A DNA stretch of 64,000 nucleotides, taken from NCBI GenBank assembly GCA_963732375.1, contig CAVSZE010000008.1, positions 1-64,000 on the forward strand. Reading direction: 5' to 3'. The DNA is from RPQJ01 sp963732375 (GTDB lineage: Bacteria; Pseudomonadota; Gammaproteobacteria; Steroidobacterales; Steroidobacteraceae). Both the position numbers and the translations under genes were made by a program. Shown here piece after piece: positions 1 to 8,469 of the stretch. Within the stretch, counting starts at the first letter, position 1. Each line of letters opens with the position of its first letter. The notes below the pieces were generated by a model that saw only the letters and a list, made by a program, of their open reading frames with translations, searched no databases and was not told the origin of the DNA.

Positions 1-63
1 CAAGGGCCGCCTGATACAGGACCCGCGCCGGCGGCAGGCGTTTACCGGCTGCCGGCTTTCCGG
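1..63. other. window edge, no gene seen
   Basis: These 63 bases lie beyond the stop codon of the hemolysin III-type gene. I see no coding signal or clear terminator; the fragment is too short to interpret. Confidence 0.5.
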
Positions 64-735
64 TCAATTGCACGACGCGGCGGCGAGCACTATCAGCGCC
101 AGCGCCGCGAAGTGCAGCCCCGCGCCGACCAGCGTCAACGCGTGGAAGATCTCGTGGTAGCCAAAGGTGCGTGGCCAGGGGTTTGGACGCTTCGTCGCGT
201 ACACCAGTGCGCCGACCGTGTACGCGGCGCCGCCAAGCGCGATCAGCCAGAGCTCGATGGTACTCAGCGCCTGGCCGACTGCGCTGAAGTAGGGGGCCAG
301 TGTCCACCCGACCGCGACCGCGATTGCCGCGGTGACCCACTTCGGCGCGCCGGGCCAGAGCATCGATACCAGCACCCCGAGTACGACGCCGCACCAGATT
401 GCGACCGTCAGGTGGCGCCCGGTGTCGCCGCCGAGCGCGAGCATCGCGATCGGCGTGTACGAACCGCCGATCAGCAGGAAAATCGACGCATGGTCCGCGC
501 GCCGCAGCCAGGTGCGCACGCTCGGAGTCCACTGGAATCGGTGGTAAACGGCGCTGATCGTGAGCAGCAGCAGCAGGCTGGCGGAATAGATCGCCGCAGC
601 CACGCGGGCGTGTGCGGAGGGGGCCAGCGCCACCAGCGTAGCGCCGGCGCCGAGCGCGTAGACTGCGGCCCACTGGTGCAGGACGCCGCGCAGGCTGGGC
701 TTCGGCGCACTGGTCTTGTCAGCGGTCGCGGTCAT
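64..735 (-). CDS. hemolysin III / PAQR-type membrane protein
   Basis: A 223-residue multi-pass membrane protein of the hemolysin III (PAQR-like, YqfA/TrhA) family. The family signature is visible: S-A-V-Y-H at residues 61-65 in an early helix, Asp81 in the R-R-A-D-H segment, and an HxxxH pair (His194, His198) in F-G-Y-H-E-I-F-H of the last helix. In PAQR structures these residues bind zinc and suggest hydrolase activity. Bacterial members have been linked to membrane homeostasis; the 'hemolysin' name is historical. The ATG at 733-735 starts the protein at M-T-A-T-A-D-K and gives the usual family length; the longer open frame upstream is an antisense shadow of the hydrolase gene. The epoxide-hydrolase-like gene ends 65 bp upstream on the same strand. 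Confidence 0.85.
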   Translation of the reverse strand: MTATADKTSAPKPSLRGVLHQWAAVYALGAGATLVALAPSAHARVAAAIYSASLLLLLTISAVYHRFQWTPSVRTWLRRADHASIFLLIGGSYTPIAMLALGGDTGRHLTVAIWCGVVLGVLVSMLWPGAPKWVTAAIAVAVGWTLAPYFSAVGQALSTIELWLIALGGAAYTVGALVYATKRPNPWPRTFGYHEIFHALTLVGAGLHFAALALIVLAAASCN

Positions 736-800
736 CCATCGACGTCCGGATAGCTCGGGCAGGTGCCGCCACTTTACCTCGGAGTCGACGCGGGCGGTCG

Positions 801-1778
801 CTAGAGAGTAGCCAGGAACTGCTCCATCGCAGCGTTGGTCTCTTCCGGCGCCTCCTGCTGCACCCAGTGACCGATGCCCGGTAATATCGTCGAGCCGCGG
901 AAGTCGGTGCAGCCGACGCCGGGATCCGCATACAGGTCCATGCCCGGGATCAAGGAGCGCATGGGGTCGCGATCGCCAGCGATGAAGCACGAAGGCTGCG
1001 GCAACGGCTTGCCAATCAATTCCTTCGACTCGGCGTAATCGATGCGCTGCGCCCGGTAGCGATTGAGCGGCCCTCGAAAACCGCCGGCACGGAATGCGTC
1101 CACGTAGACGTCGAGGTCGTGCTCGGTCATCCAAGCCGGGAGCGAGTGCGGATCGATCAAGCCGTCGAGCAGCTTCGCATCCGGTGGCTTGCGCGCCGAC
1201 CAAAGGCCTGCTGGTGCGCAGCCGGACCATGCAAAATAGATCTTTCGCAGCGTCGTTCGCGGGTCGGCTTCCAGTTCAGCCTCGGCGACGCCTTCGCGCT
1301 GGAAATACAGCTGGTAGAAAAAGCGGTCATGGTAGAGGGCCTGCATCATGTCGATGAACGACATTCCTCCCAGCGGGACGTACGGGATGCTGAGCAGTGC
1401 GACTGCCGAGACCCTGCCGGGATGCAGTAGTGCGGTCGTCCAGCTGATCGGCGCCCCCCAGTCGTGCCCGAAGACGATTGCCTTGCCGCCGCCCAGCCGG
1501 TCGATGATCGCGGCGACGTCGGACGCGAGCTCACGCATCGTGTAGTCAGCGATCCCGGGTGGCTTGCTGCTGCCGCCATATCCGCGCACGTCCAGCGCCG
1601 CGACCCGATAGCCACGCGCCGCGAAATGCTCGAGCTGTTGTCGCCACGAATACCAGGTCGCTGGCCAGCCGTGAATGCACAGGATCAAGGGACCCTGGCC
1701 GGCGACCGCGACCTTGAGCGTGATGGGCCCGTTGTCGACGTTCAGAAAGTCGATGCGTCGATCCGGGACCTCAGGCAT
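801..1778 (-). CDS. alpha/beta hydrolase, epoxide hydrolase type
   Basis: A 325-residue alpha/beta-hydrolase of the soluble epoxide hydrolase/haloalkane dehalogenase group. It has the oxyanion motif H-G-W-P (36-39), the nucleophile elbow G-H-D-W-G-A-P with Asp106 as nucleophile, a lid region, and the catalytic His304 in G-I-G-H-W-V. Asp rather than Ser at the elbow, together with HGxP, is typical of epoxide hydrolases, which open epoxides to vicinal diols through an ester intermediate; the true substrate is unknown. Length is normal. It starts 6 bp after the stop codon of the diiron ferritin-like gene, so the two are probably co-transcribed, and an oxygenase/hydrolase pairing is plausible but inferred. 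Confidence 0.87.
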   Translation of the reverse strand: MPEVPDRRIDFLNVDNGPITLKVAVAGQGPLILCIHGWPATWYSWRQQLEHFAARGYRVAALDVRGYGGSSKPPGIADYTMRELASDVAAIIDRLGGGKAIVFGHDWGAPISWTTALLHPGRVSAVALLSIPYVPLGGMSFIDMMQALYHDRFFYQLYFQREGVAEAELEADPRTTLRKIYFAWSGCAPAGLWSARKPPDAKLLDGLIDPHSLPAWMTEHDLDVYVDAFRAGGFRGPLNRYRAQRIDYAESKELIGKPLPQPSCFIAGDRDPMRSLIPGMDLYADPGVGCTDFRGSTILPGIGHWVQQEAPEETNAAMEQFLATL

Positions 1779-1784
1779 GTCCGA

Positions 1785-2861
1785 TCACGCCGTGGCCGCA
1801 GCCGCGGTGCTCGCGATGTCCTTCAGCCTTGCATCGAGGTCGCGTGCGATTTCCTCGTCCCGCAGGCCCATCCCCTCGACGTCGCTGTCGGCGAATCCGA
1901 GGATACCCATGTCGGCGTAGGCCTTGCGCACGCGCGGTCCCCAGAGGCCGATGTCCTTTATCGTCGGCACGATTCGAGCGAACAGGCTGGTGCGGTACAC
2001 GCGCATCAGCTCGGAGCGGTCCACCCACTCCTTGCACTCGGCTATCGGCAGGCCCATCTGCTCCCAGACCTCGTCGCCGAGGAACCGGTCACGCAGCAGG
2101 TAGCAGCCTTCGACGACGAACTCTTCGCGCTCGTCGCGTTCCTTCGCGGTGAGCTGCGGGTAGTAATCGCGCAATGCGAGCCGGCCGAAGGCGACGTGCC
2201 GTGCCTCGTCCTGCATGACGTATGCGGTGACCGACTTCGCCAACGGGTTGCCCGCGTAGTCGCGGATCAGGCCGAACGCCGCAAGTGCGACGCCCTCGAT
2301 CAACACCTGCATGCCGAGGTAGGTCACGTCCCAGCGCGAGTCGCGCAGCGTGTCGTCGATCAGGCTCTTCAGGTAAGGATTGATCGGGTAGACGAGTTCG
2401 TACTTCTCGTGCAGCAGGCGCGAGAACGCCTCGACGTGGCGAGCCTCGTCCATCACCTGCGTGGCGCCGTAGAACTTGGCATCGATATTCGGTACCTGCT
2501 GCACGATCTTCGCGGCGCACACCAGTGCGCCCTGTTCACCGTGCAGGAACTGCGACATCTGCCATGCCTGCAGGTGGTGCCGGAGGCGGGTGTGTTCCTT
2601 CGCGTCCATCCGCTGCCAGGTCGGTGAGCCGTAGATCGAGATCATCTGGTCGGGCAGGCCGGCCGGGTTCTCTGGGTCAATGTCCTGCGACCAGTCGATG
2701 CGATAGTCCGAGTCCCACTGCTGGCGCTTGCCTTTCCGGTACAGCTTCAGCAGCGATTCGCGGCCGTCGTCGTACTCCCAGCGGAAATTGGCCTCGAAGT
2801 TCTGCGCGACCTGCCAGTCCATGCTGTCGAGATCGCAGACGTAGTGGTTTTCGGTCGACAT
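1785..2861 (-). CDS. ferritin-like diiron protein (R2-like/AurF-like oxygenase candidate)
   Basis: A 358-residue helical protein with a complete set of ferritin-like diiron ligands: Glu109 in H-G-E-Q-G-A-L, Glu139 and His142 in D-E-A-R-H-V-E, Glu189 in L-I-E-G-V-A-L, and Glu219 and His222 in D-E-A-R-H-V-A-F-G. Two E-x-x-H pairs plus two single Glu are the signature of ribonucleotide-reductase-R2-like oxidases and AurF-type N-oxygenases. No Tyr-radical context or R1 partner is nearby, so an oxygenase or oxidase role fits better than nucleotide reduction. A Shine-Dalgarno-like G-A-G-G-A-G-A-G-A lies just before the ATG. The hydrolase gene follows after 6 bp. The substrate cannot be told from sequence. 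Confidence 0.8.
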   Translation of the reverse strand: MSTENHYVCDLDSMDWQVAQNFEANFRWEYDDGRESLLKLYRKGKRQQWDSDYRIDWSQDIDPENPAGLPDQMISIYGSPTWQRMDAKEHTRLRHHLQAWQMSQFLHGEQGALVCAAKIVQQVPNIDAKFYGATQVMDEARHVEAFSRLLHEKYELVYPINPYLKSLIDDTLRDSRWDVTYLGMQVLIEGVALAAFGLIRDYAGNPLAKSVTAYVMQDEARHVAFGRLALRDYYPQLTAKERDEREEFVVEGCYLLRDRFLGDEVWEQMGLPIAECKEWVDRSELMRVYRTSLFARIVPTIKDIGLWGPRVRKAYADMGILGFADSDVEGMGLRDEEIARDLDARLKDIASTAAAATA

Positions 2862-3045
2862 CAGGTCTCTCTCCTCGCGGTGTGCGCTCGTCGTGCCGTG
2901 CGAGATGCACGTTCACGCGCCCGAGGCATCGTCCGGCCCCTGTTGGTAGTCAATGCTTACGCCAGTCGGCAGCCCGGATCAACCATGCAATGCAGCAACG
3001 GCCCGGCTCGGCCATCGAGCGCCGAGCCGACCACGGACCGGAGCG

Positions 3046-3725
3046 TCAGCGACCCACCCAGCCGCCGCACACTGGAAAGACCTGGCCCACGAAGCAGTTC
3101 GCGCGATCGGAGCAGAGATAGGCGGCAAACTCCGCGTCCTCGCGTGGCGACACCAGTCGCCCGAGCGGCACTTCCCTCTTCAGCCTTTCCTGGAACCGCG
3201 GGTTGGACTGTATCTCCGGCGGAAAGTAGGTCACGGTGTCCACGAAATTGTTGGCAATCGCATTGACCTGTATCCCGTGGGGCGCAAGCTCGACGCCCAC
3301 GGCCTGTACGTACGCGAGTTGTGCGCCGCGTGCGGCACTGTAGGTGGAGGCGCGCTTCATGCCGCGCAGCGCCGACGCACTGCCCATGACCAGGATCTTG
3401 CCGGCGCGCCGCTCGATCATCTGCGGCAGGACGCGCGCAGCAGCCGCGGCAGCGGATCCACGATGTGCGCAAACGCGTGCCTCCATTCTTCGTCGGTCAC
3501 GTCGACAGCGGGGGTGCTGGGGGCGGGCACGGCCAGGTTCGCGACGAGCACGTCTACTCGGCCGGCGGCCGCGACCAGCGCGGACGGCACGTCCGGGTCG
3601 GCGAGCGCCTGCGTATCGGCGATCACGGTGGCCCCGTGCTCACGGAACACCTCGCACAAGATGGGCCCCACGAACGCGTCGGCCTGGGTGATCAGTACGC
3701 GCTTCCCCTCGAGATACCCGCTTTC
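3046..3725 (-). pseudogene. short-chain dehydrogenase/reductase remnant (frameshifted)
   Basis: The two halves of one SDR are in different frames. The first frame reads G-K-R-V-L-I-T-Q-A-D-A-F-V-G-P through H-I-V-D-P-L-P-R-L-L-R-A. The second resumes with V-L-P-Q-M-I-E-R-R and carries the SDR body: S-A-S-A-L-R-G, the catalytic Y-S-A-A-R (YxxxK-like with Arg in place of Lys), and the C-terminal C-G-G-W-V-G-R. Adding one base near 3431-3438 rejoins them. No ATG, GTG or TTG lies in frame just before the N-terminal Rossmann strand (G-Y-L-E-G-K-R), so the start also appears lost; a GTG at 3671 would begin inside the nucleotide-binding fold. Beyond its N-terminus the same frame runs back into the mscS remnant. 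Either a real pseudogene or a sequence error at the frameshift. Confidence 0.72.
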
Positions 3726-3776
3726 TGTCTGGCACCAGTGCTCCTCGATGCAAATGGATTCCGCCGCGCCCGGCCC

Positions 3777-4474
3777 GTCGATCCTCAGGGCCCCGGACTT
3801 GAGGTGTATGTCGCGCTGCGGGAACGGGATCTGGAGTCCACGAGTGGCCGGTTCCGTCTCGAGCGCCTAGAGGCATTTTGCCTGCGTCCTGCTCGGCGAC
3901 AGCAGCAGTTCGCGCGATACCCAGGCCACCAGCTCGAAATCCAGGCTGCTGTCGCCGAAGCCGGTGAGCCAGACCTCCGGGATCCGCCCCGCGTCGAAAA
4001 TCGTCCCTTCCACGGTTCTTGCTGCCGCGATTCCCGCCTGCCGGACCAGTTCCTTGTCGGAGCCGTAGGCGACGCCGAACGGCACGTGAATCCGGCGAAC
4101 AGGTTGCCGAAGAACCCCTGCAGGCCAATTCCCAGGCCGACACCGACGGCACCGCCGAGAATCGCCAGGCTCGTCAGGTCGAATCCGAGCCACGACAGCC
4201 CGATGACCGTCGCGAGGACCCAGACGAAGTAACGAGCCACGCGGCTGAACGCATAGACTCCCGCGCTGGAGCCGGGCTGACTGGTGTCGACCATTCGATC
4301 GGCGACGTGCTGCAGGCCGTGCTCGACTTTCTTGGCGATCCACCAGGCCAGTACGATGATCGCCGCGATTTCCAGCAGCCAGGCAACGCTGATCGAGGTG
4401 TGCCCGATCGTCATGAACGGCTGCATCAACCAATCGGGAAGCGACTCGTACCACGGCATGACTGATCCATCCAT
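3777..4474 (-). pseudogene. MscS-family mechanosensitive channel remnant
   Basis: The N-terminal part is good MscS: helices V-A-W-L-L-E-I-A-A-I-I and Y-F-V-W-V-L-A-T-V-I-G-L, then the pore-lining G-A-V-G-V-G-L-G-I-G-L-Q-G-F-F-G-N-L-F-A-G. At about 4090-4105 the frame changes and the protein resumes at R-I-H-V-P-F-G-V-A-Y-G-S-D-K-E-L-V, so the beta domain (about 60 residues in relatives) is missing. A TAG at 3867-3869 interrupts a segment where relatives usually have Trp (Q-A-K-C-L-stop-A-L-E-T-E). The typical MscS tail L-Q-I-P-F-P-Q-R-D-I-H-L-K-S-G follows in the same frame. Deletion plus frameshift plus nonsense codon make a working channel very unlikely. Confidence 0.82.
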
Positions 4475-4631
4475 CGACGCCCTGCGAGTCGCCCGAACAG
4501 GACGGGCGCGGCCAACCCCGGGGCGATCGAGCAGGCCGCTGTGACGACCACGAACATATCACGTGGGCCGCCACGATGACCCGCCGCCTCGCGTGGTCTA
4601 CGATGACGGCAGGGCCGCCAAGGAGACCGTC

Positions 4632-5096
4632 ATGAGCATGCGCACGATCCTAGTCCTGGTTGTCAGCGGGCTGCTGGCCCTGTTTACCGTGGTCAACTGG
4701 AGCACATTCATCACGCCCACGCACCTCTCGCTGGTGGTCACCAGCGTCGATGCGCCGCTGGGGCTGGTGATGCTTGGGTTTACCGCGGCGCTGGCGGCGG
4801 TGCTGCTCTTGTATGCATTGAAGGTGCAGGTCAACGCGCTGTCTGACGGGCGCAAGCAGGCGGAGGAGCTGCGCAGGCAGCGCGAGTTGGCAGACCAGGC
4901 GGAGGCATCGCGCTTCACCGAGCTTCGAACCTACCTCGACCAGCAGCTTGCGTCGCTGAAGCAGGCGCAGCAGGCCGACTCGGAACGCCTGCTCGGGGAA
5001 ATCTCCGCGACGAGCAATACGCTCGCCGCCTGCATCGGCGAGGTCGACGACCGGCTCGAGCGCCAGTGGCCGACGTCGCCCGATCGGCAACCCTGA
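4632..5096 (+). CDS. LapA-domain (DUF1049-like) inner-membrane protein
   Basis: A 154-residue protein with two hydrophobic segments (residues about 4-22 and 41-63) around the short loop N-W-S-T-F-I-T-P-T-H-L-S-L-V-V, followed by a charged, Gln/Glu/Arg-rich tail likely to form a cytoplasmic coiled coil. This two-helix plus coiled-coil arrangement matches the LapA/DUF1049 family; E. coli LapA acts with LapB in controlling lipopolysaccharide synthesis, but the role here is only inferred. The ATG at 4632 is preceded by A-A-G-G-A-G at good spacing, which decides the start over an upstream in-frame GTG. It stands alone between the mscS remnant and mltF. Confidence 0.72.
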   Translation: MSMRTILVLVVSGLLALFTVVNWSTFITPTHLSLVVTSVDAPLGLVMLGFTAALAAVLLLYALKVQVNALSDGRKQAEELRRQRELADQAEASRFTELRTYLDQQLASLKQAQQADSERLLGEISATSNTLAACIGEVDDRLERQWPTSPDRQP

Positions 5097-5121
5097 TCCC
5101 GGTAGCAGTGTCCGGCGCTGC

Positions 5122-6741
5122 CTACCTGGTTTGTGTGGCGACGGAAGCTTTCACCGATTCCTTGGCGGCCTGCTGCTTCTCCCGCTCCGCGATGACCAGG
5201 CGATAGGCCACGTAGTACTTGTAGATGTTGCTGACGTAGGTGACCGTCTCGCGGCCGATGCGCTCGGATGCGATCTGCTCGACGTTGCCGAACCAGACGT
5301 TTGGATCGAGGCCGCGTTTCTCGGCCTCGCGGCGGAGCTGGCGAATGCGACCCGGCCCGGCATTGTAGGAAGCGAACGCAAATAGAGCCTTGTCGAGCCT
5401 GGTCATCGGCTCATCCTTGTAGTACTTGTCCACGATGAAGCGCATGTACTTCACGCCCGCGTGGATATTGGCATCGATTTGCCGGATATCGCCCACTTCA
5501 AGCTCCTGCCCGGTGGCCGGCATTACCTGCATCACGCCGATCGCGCCGACCGGGCTCTTCACGGTCTGGTCGAGCTGCGACTCCTGGTATCCCTGCGCCG
5601 CCATCAGCACGTAGTCGATGTCGTACTGGTCGCCGTACTTCTTGAAGAGCTCGACCATCTGCAGGAACTTCTTGCGTTCGGCTTCCGATGTCGCGTCCTT
5701 CACGTATTTCGTGCTCTCCAGGTAGCGCTTCTCCATCGTGTTGCCGAACGCCGTGCCAAGCCCGTATTTGTCGATGATGCCGTTCAGCCCGGCGAGTAGC
5801 TGCGGGCTCCCCTTGCGGACTGCGACGGCGAGCACGCCGCCCGTTCGCACCGCGACGTCGTCATGCACGTTTATGCCGGGGAAGACCTGCTTCCAGAAGT
5901 CCGCGATGAAGTCGTCAACGACGGTGATCGGCATGAGCCCGGCATTGACCATCTCGAGCAGGTCCTCGTCCTCGAGATTGTCCGGAGCCAGCTGTATTGA
6001 CACCGCTGCCTTGCCCGCGGCCTGCAGCTTCTTGTTGAGTGCCATCAGGCTCTCGTAATAGGGGCTGAACTTGCGGACGAACACCTCCTGTCCTGCAAGA
6101 TCTTCCACGCTCGCGATCACGCGCGAGCCGGGACCGGTCACCACCACCTCGTCCACGTTCTCGCGGGTGGGGTCCGTGAAATCGACGAGCTTCCGCCGTT
6201 CAGGAGTAACCATGATCTGTGCAAGCAGCATGTCCACCTTGCCTTCCATGAGTGCCGACAGCATCTGGTCGCGCGGCACGGGCACGAACCAGAAGATGAC
6301 CTTCAGGTTTCCGGTCTTGCGCCGTTTGTTCAGTTCGTCTTCCATGAGCTTGCCGTACTCATACGCCACGCCGCGCTGCACGCCTTTTTCGACGAAGTAC
6401 ATCGTGCGGTTGTAGGGGACACCGATGCGGACAAGCCGGCGTTTCACCATCTCGTCGAGGTCACCCTTGAAGGGTTGACCGATCTCGGCGCGCACAAATT
6501 CGGGCAGCGCCGTTTCGAATGGCGGTGGCGGCAGGATTTCTCCCTCCGCCGGCGTGCCGCCGGCCGGGACGGCGGTCTGTGTGGCGCCAGATGGGTAGGC
6601 GGTCGATGCCGCGGGCTCGGTGGCGGAGGCCTGAGGTCCTTGCGTCCTGTCGGAGCAGGCCGATACCACCAGCACGACAAGCAGGATTGCGACGAGGCCG
6701 AAGCATCTGCTTTGTTCGGTCAAAACAGGCAACTTGGACAT
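5122..6741 (-). CDS. mltF: membrane-bound lytic murein transglycosylase F
   Basis: A 539-residue lipoprotein that should cut peptidoglycan glycan strands with 1,6-anhydromuramic acid formation. The N-terminus has a hydrophobic stretch and the lipobox V-S-A-C, with Cys29 as lipidated residue. Next comes a family 3 solute-binding-like domain (about 110-340), then the SLT domain with the catalytic Glu near residue 387 in Y-Q-E-S-Q and the motifs G-A-I-G-V-M-Q-V-M-P-A-T-G and F-A-S-Y-N-A-G-P-G-R-I. This two-domain layout is diagnostic of MltF. The ATG at 6739-6741 places the lipobox at the usual distance; upstream extensions would add an implausible tail before it. The CorA-type gene is divergent, with about 150 bp between the starts. 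Confidence 0.93.
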   Translation of the reverse strand: MSKLPVLTEQSRCFGLVAILLVVLVVSACSDRTQGPQASATEPAASTAYPSGATQTAVPAGGTPAEGEILPPPPFETALPEFVRAEIGQPFKGDLDEMVKRRLVRIGVPYNRTMYFVEKGVQRGVAYEYGKLMEDELNKRRKTGNLKVIFWFVPVPRDQMLSALMEGKVDMLLAQIMVTPERRKLVDFTDPTRENVDEVVVTGPGSRVIASVEDLAGQEVFVRKFSPYYESLMALNKKLQAAGKAAVSIQLAPDNLEDEDLLEMVNAGLMPITVVDDFIADFWKQVFPGINVHDDVAVRTGGVLAVAVRKGSPQLLAGLNGIIDKYGLGTAFGNTMEKRYLESTKYVKDATSEAERKKFLQMVELFKKYGDQYDIDYVLMAAQGYQESQLDQTVKSPVGAIGVMQVMPATGQELEVGDIRQIDANIHAGVKYMRFIVDKYYKDEPMTRLDKALFAFASYNAGPGRIRQLRREAEKRGLDPNVWFGNVEQIASERIGRETVTYVSNIYKYYVAYRLVIAEREKQQAAKESVKASVATQTR

Positions 6742-6893
6742 GGTCCCCCAGCCAACTTGGTAGTGAACGAATGGAAGTTTCGCCAACTTTAGTCCTTGTC
6801 CCTGCCCCGGGCCATGTGTGCGGGAAACAGGCCGCGGGCCCCTGTCTTCGGCTATGCTCGCGGCCAGCACACCAGCCCCGGGAAACAGGAACC

Positions 6894-8264
6894 GTGGAGC
6901 CGCATTCAGACTCGGATTTCGACCGGCTGACTGAGCACCTGAACGAGGCGCAGCGCCTGCTGTCGCGCCATCGGCTGGTCGAAAACCTGGTCAATCGCCA
7001 GGAAATGCCCAAGCACGAGCTGGTAGAGACGCTCGTGCACCGGCAACACCTCGCAGAGCTTGGGCAGTTGCTTAACCGGCTGGACGCGGTGGACGCAGCG
7101 CGCATCCTCGAGGCGCTGTCCGAGGAGGACCGGCTGCTCGCGTGGGAGCAGATCAAGGTGGATCGGCTCGACAGCATCCTGCTGCTGCTGGCCGACGAGG
7201 TGCGCGAGGAACTGCTGAATGCGTCGAAGCACCAGAGCGAGAAGATCGCACTGAACGCCTTCGAGCTGCACGACGGCCGGCTGCGGCAGGTGAAGGTCTC
7301 GAGGCGGTCCGATCTCGCCAACGTCAAGCCGATCTGGGTGGACCTCGTGGCCCCTTCCGCGGAGATGCGCTACTGGGTCGGCGAGTATTTCGGCCTGGCG
7401 CTGCCGGACCCTGACAGCCTCACCGACCTCGAATCCAGCGCGCGCTTCTATGTCGAGGACAATGGCGAGATCCACCTTCATTCGGATTTCCTGCTGGACA
7501 CTGACGACGGAACGCAGAATGTCGCGGTGGCGTTCATCCTGCACAAGGACATCCTGTTCTCGGTACGCAAGGAAGAGCTGCCGGTGTTCCGCCTTCAACG
7601 ACTGCGAGCGAGGACGCAACCCGGCTACGTGACCGAAGGCAAGGACGTGCTGCTCGACCTCTACGCGGCCGACGTGGAGTACTCGGCAGACGTGCTGGAA
7701 GAGGTCTACGCCGAGTTCGAGCACGTCGGCAAGCGCGTGCTGCACCCGCAGGTGACCGACGACGCCGCTGCCCAGATTCTTTCCGAGATCGCCCGCACTG
7801 AGGACTTGAACGGCCGCATACGCCAGAACGCCACGGACACGCGGCGGGCGCTGTCATTCCTGATGCGCGGGAAGTTCCTGACCCCGCTGCAGTTCGAGGA
7901 GGCGCGGCAGATCGTGCGCGACATCGAGTCGCTGGACGGCCATACCACCTACCTGTTCGGCAAGATCAACTTCCTGATGGACGCGACGGTCGGCTTCATC
8001 AACATCAACCAGAACAAGCGCGTCTCGAAGCTGACGACCATCAGCATCATCTTCGTGCCGATCAACATCCTGGCCGGGATCGGCGGCATGTCGGAGTACA
8101 CGATGATGTCCGGCGACCTGGGCATCCGGTGGCCGGTCGCCTACGGTATCTTCCTGGTCGGTTCGGCACTGATCGGCTGGGCCACCTACACCGCCATCAG
8201 GGCGTACGAGGCGCGGCAGGCGAAGAAGATGCTCGAGGCGACAGGGCACTCGAAGCCCTCGTAG
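6894..8264 (+). CDS. CorA-family transporter with N-terminal MgtE-N-like domain
   Basis: A 456-residue protein. The N-terminal 100 residues resemble the MgtE intracellular N domain (helical repeats such as L-L-N-R-L-D-A-V-D-A-A-R-I-L-E-A-L). The middle is the CorA cytoplasmic alpha/beta domain, followed by a long stalk helix and two C-terminal membrane helices. The CorA pore signature Gly-Met-Asn is replaced by Gly-Met-Ser (about residues 398-400, in G-G-M-S-E-Y-T-M). CorA proteins move Mg2+, Co2+ or Zn2+ across the inner membrane; the altered signature makes the ion uncertain. The start is the GTG at 6894, giving M-E-P-H-S-D, with only a weak ribosome site (A-G-G-A). No clear terminator follows. 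Confidence 0.85.
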   Translation: MEPHSDSDFDRLTEHLNEAQRLLSRHRLVENLVNRQEMPKHELVETLVHRQHLAELGQLLNRLDAVDAARILEALSEEDRLLAWEQIKVDRLDSILLLLADEVREELLNASKHQSEKIALNAFELHDGRLRQVKVSRRSDLANVKPIWVDLVAPSAEMRYWVGEYFGLALPDPDSLTDLESSARFYVEDNGEIHLHSDFLLDTDDGTQNVAVAFILHKDILFSVRKEELPVFRLQRLRARTQPGYVTEGKDVLLDLYAADVEYSADVLEEVYAEFEHVGKRVLHPQVTDDAAAQILSEIARTEDLNGRIRQNATDTRRALSFLMRGKFLTPLQFEEARQIVRDIESLDGHTTYLFGKINFLMDATVGFININQNKRVSKLTTISIIFVPINILAGIGGMSEYTMMSGDLGIRWPVAYGIFLVGSALIGWATYTAIRAYEARQAKKMLEATGHSKPS

Positions 8265-8469
8265 ACCCCGGGCAGGAACCTCGAAGCCTGCCGCACCTGC
8301 GCTTCAGTCGTCGTTGAAATCTGCGTTCGGGCTGGCCGGCTCGACGTCACACGCCTGTAAACAACGAGCCCCACGCTGTCGCGACGCCTTCCTAGCGAAC
8401 GCGGGCGTGTCGGGACGGCAGTTCCGGCGCAGAGAAATCGACAAGAACCCAGAACGACGGAGAAACCCG

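Noticed and set aside
112..753. Long plus-strand frame opposite the hemolysin III gene
   Set aside because: Antisense shadow of a clear membrane protein gene; no motif, signal or ribosome site.
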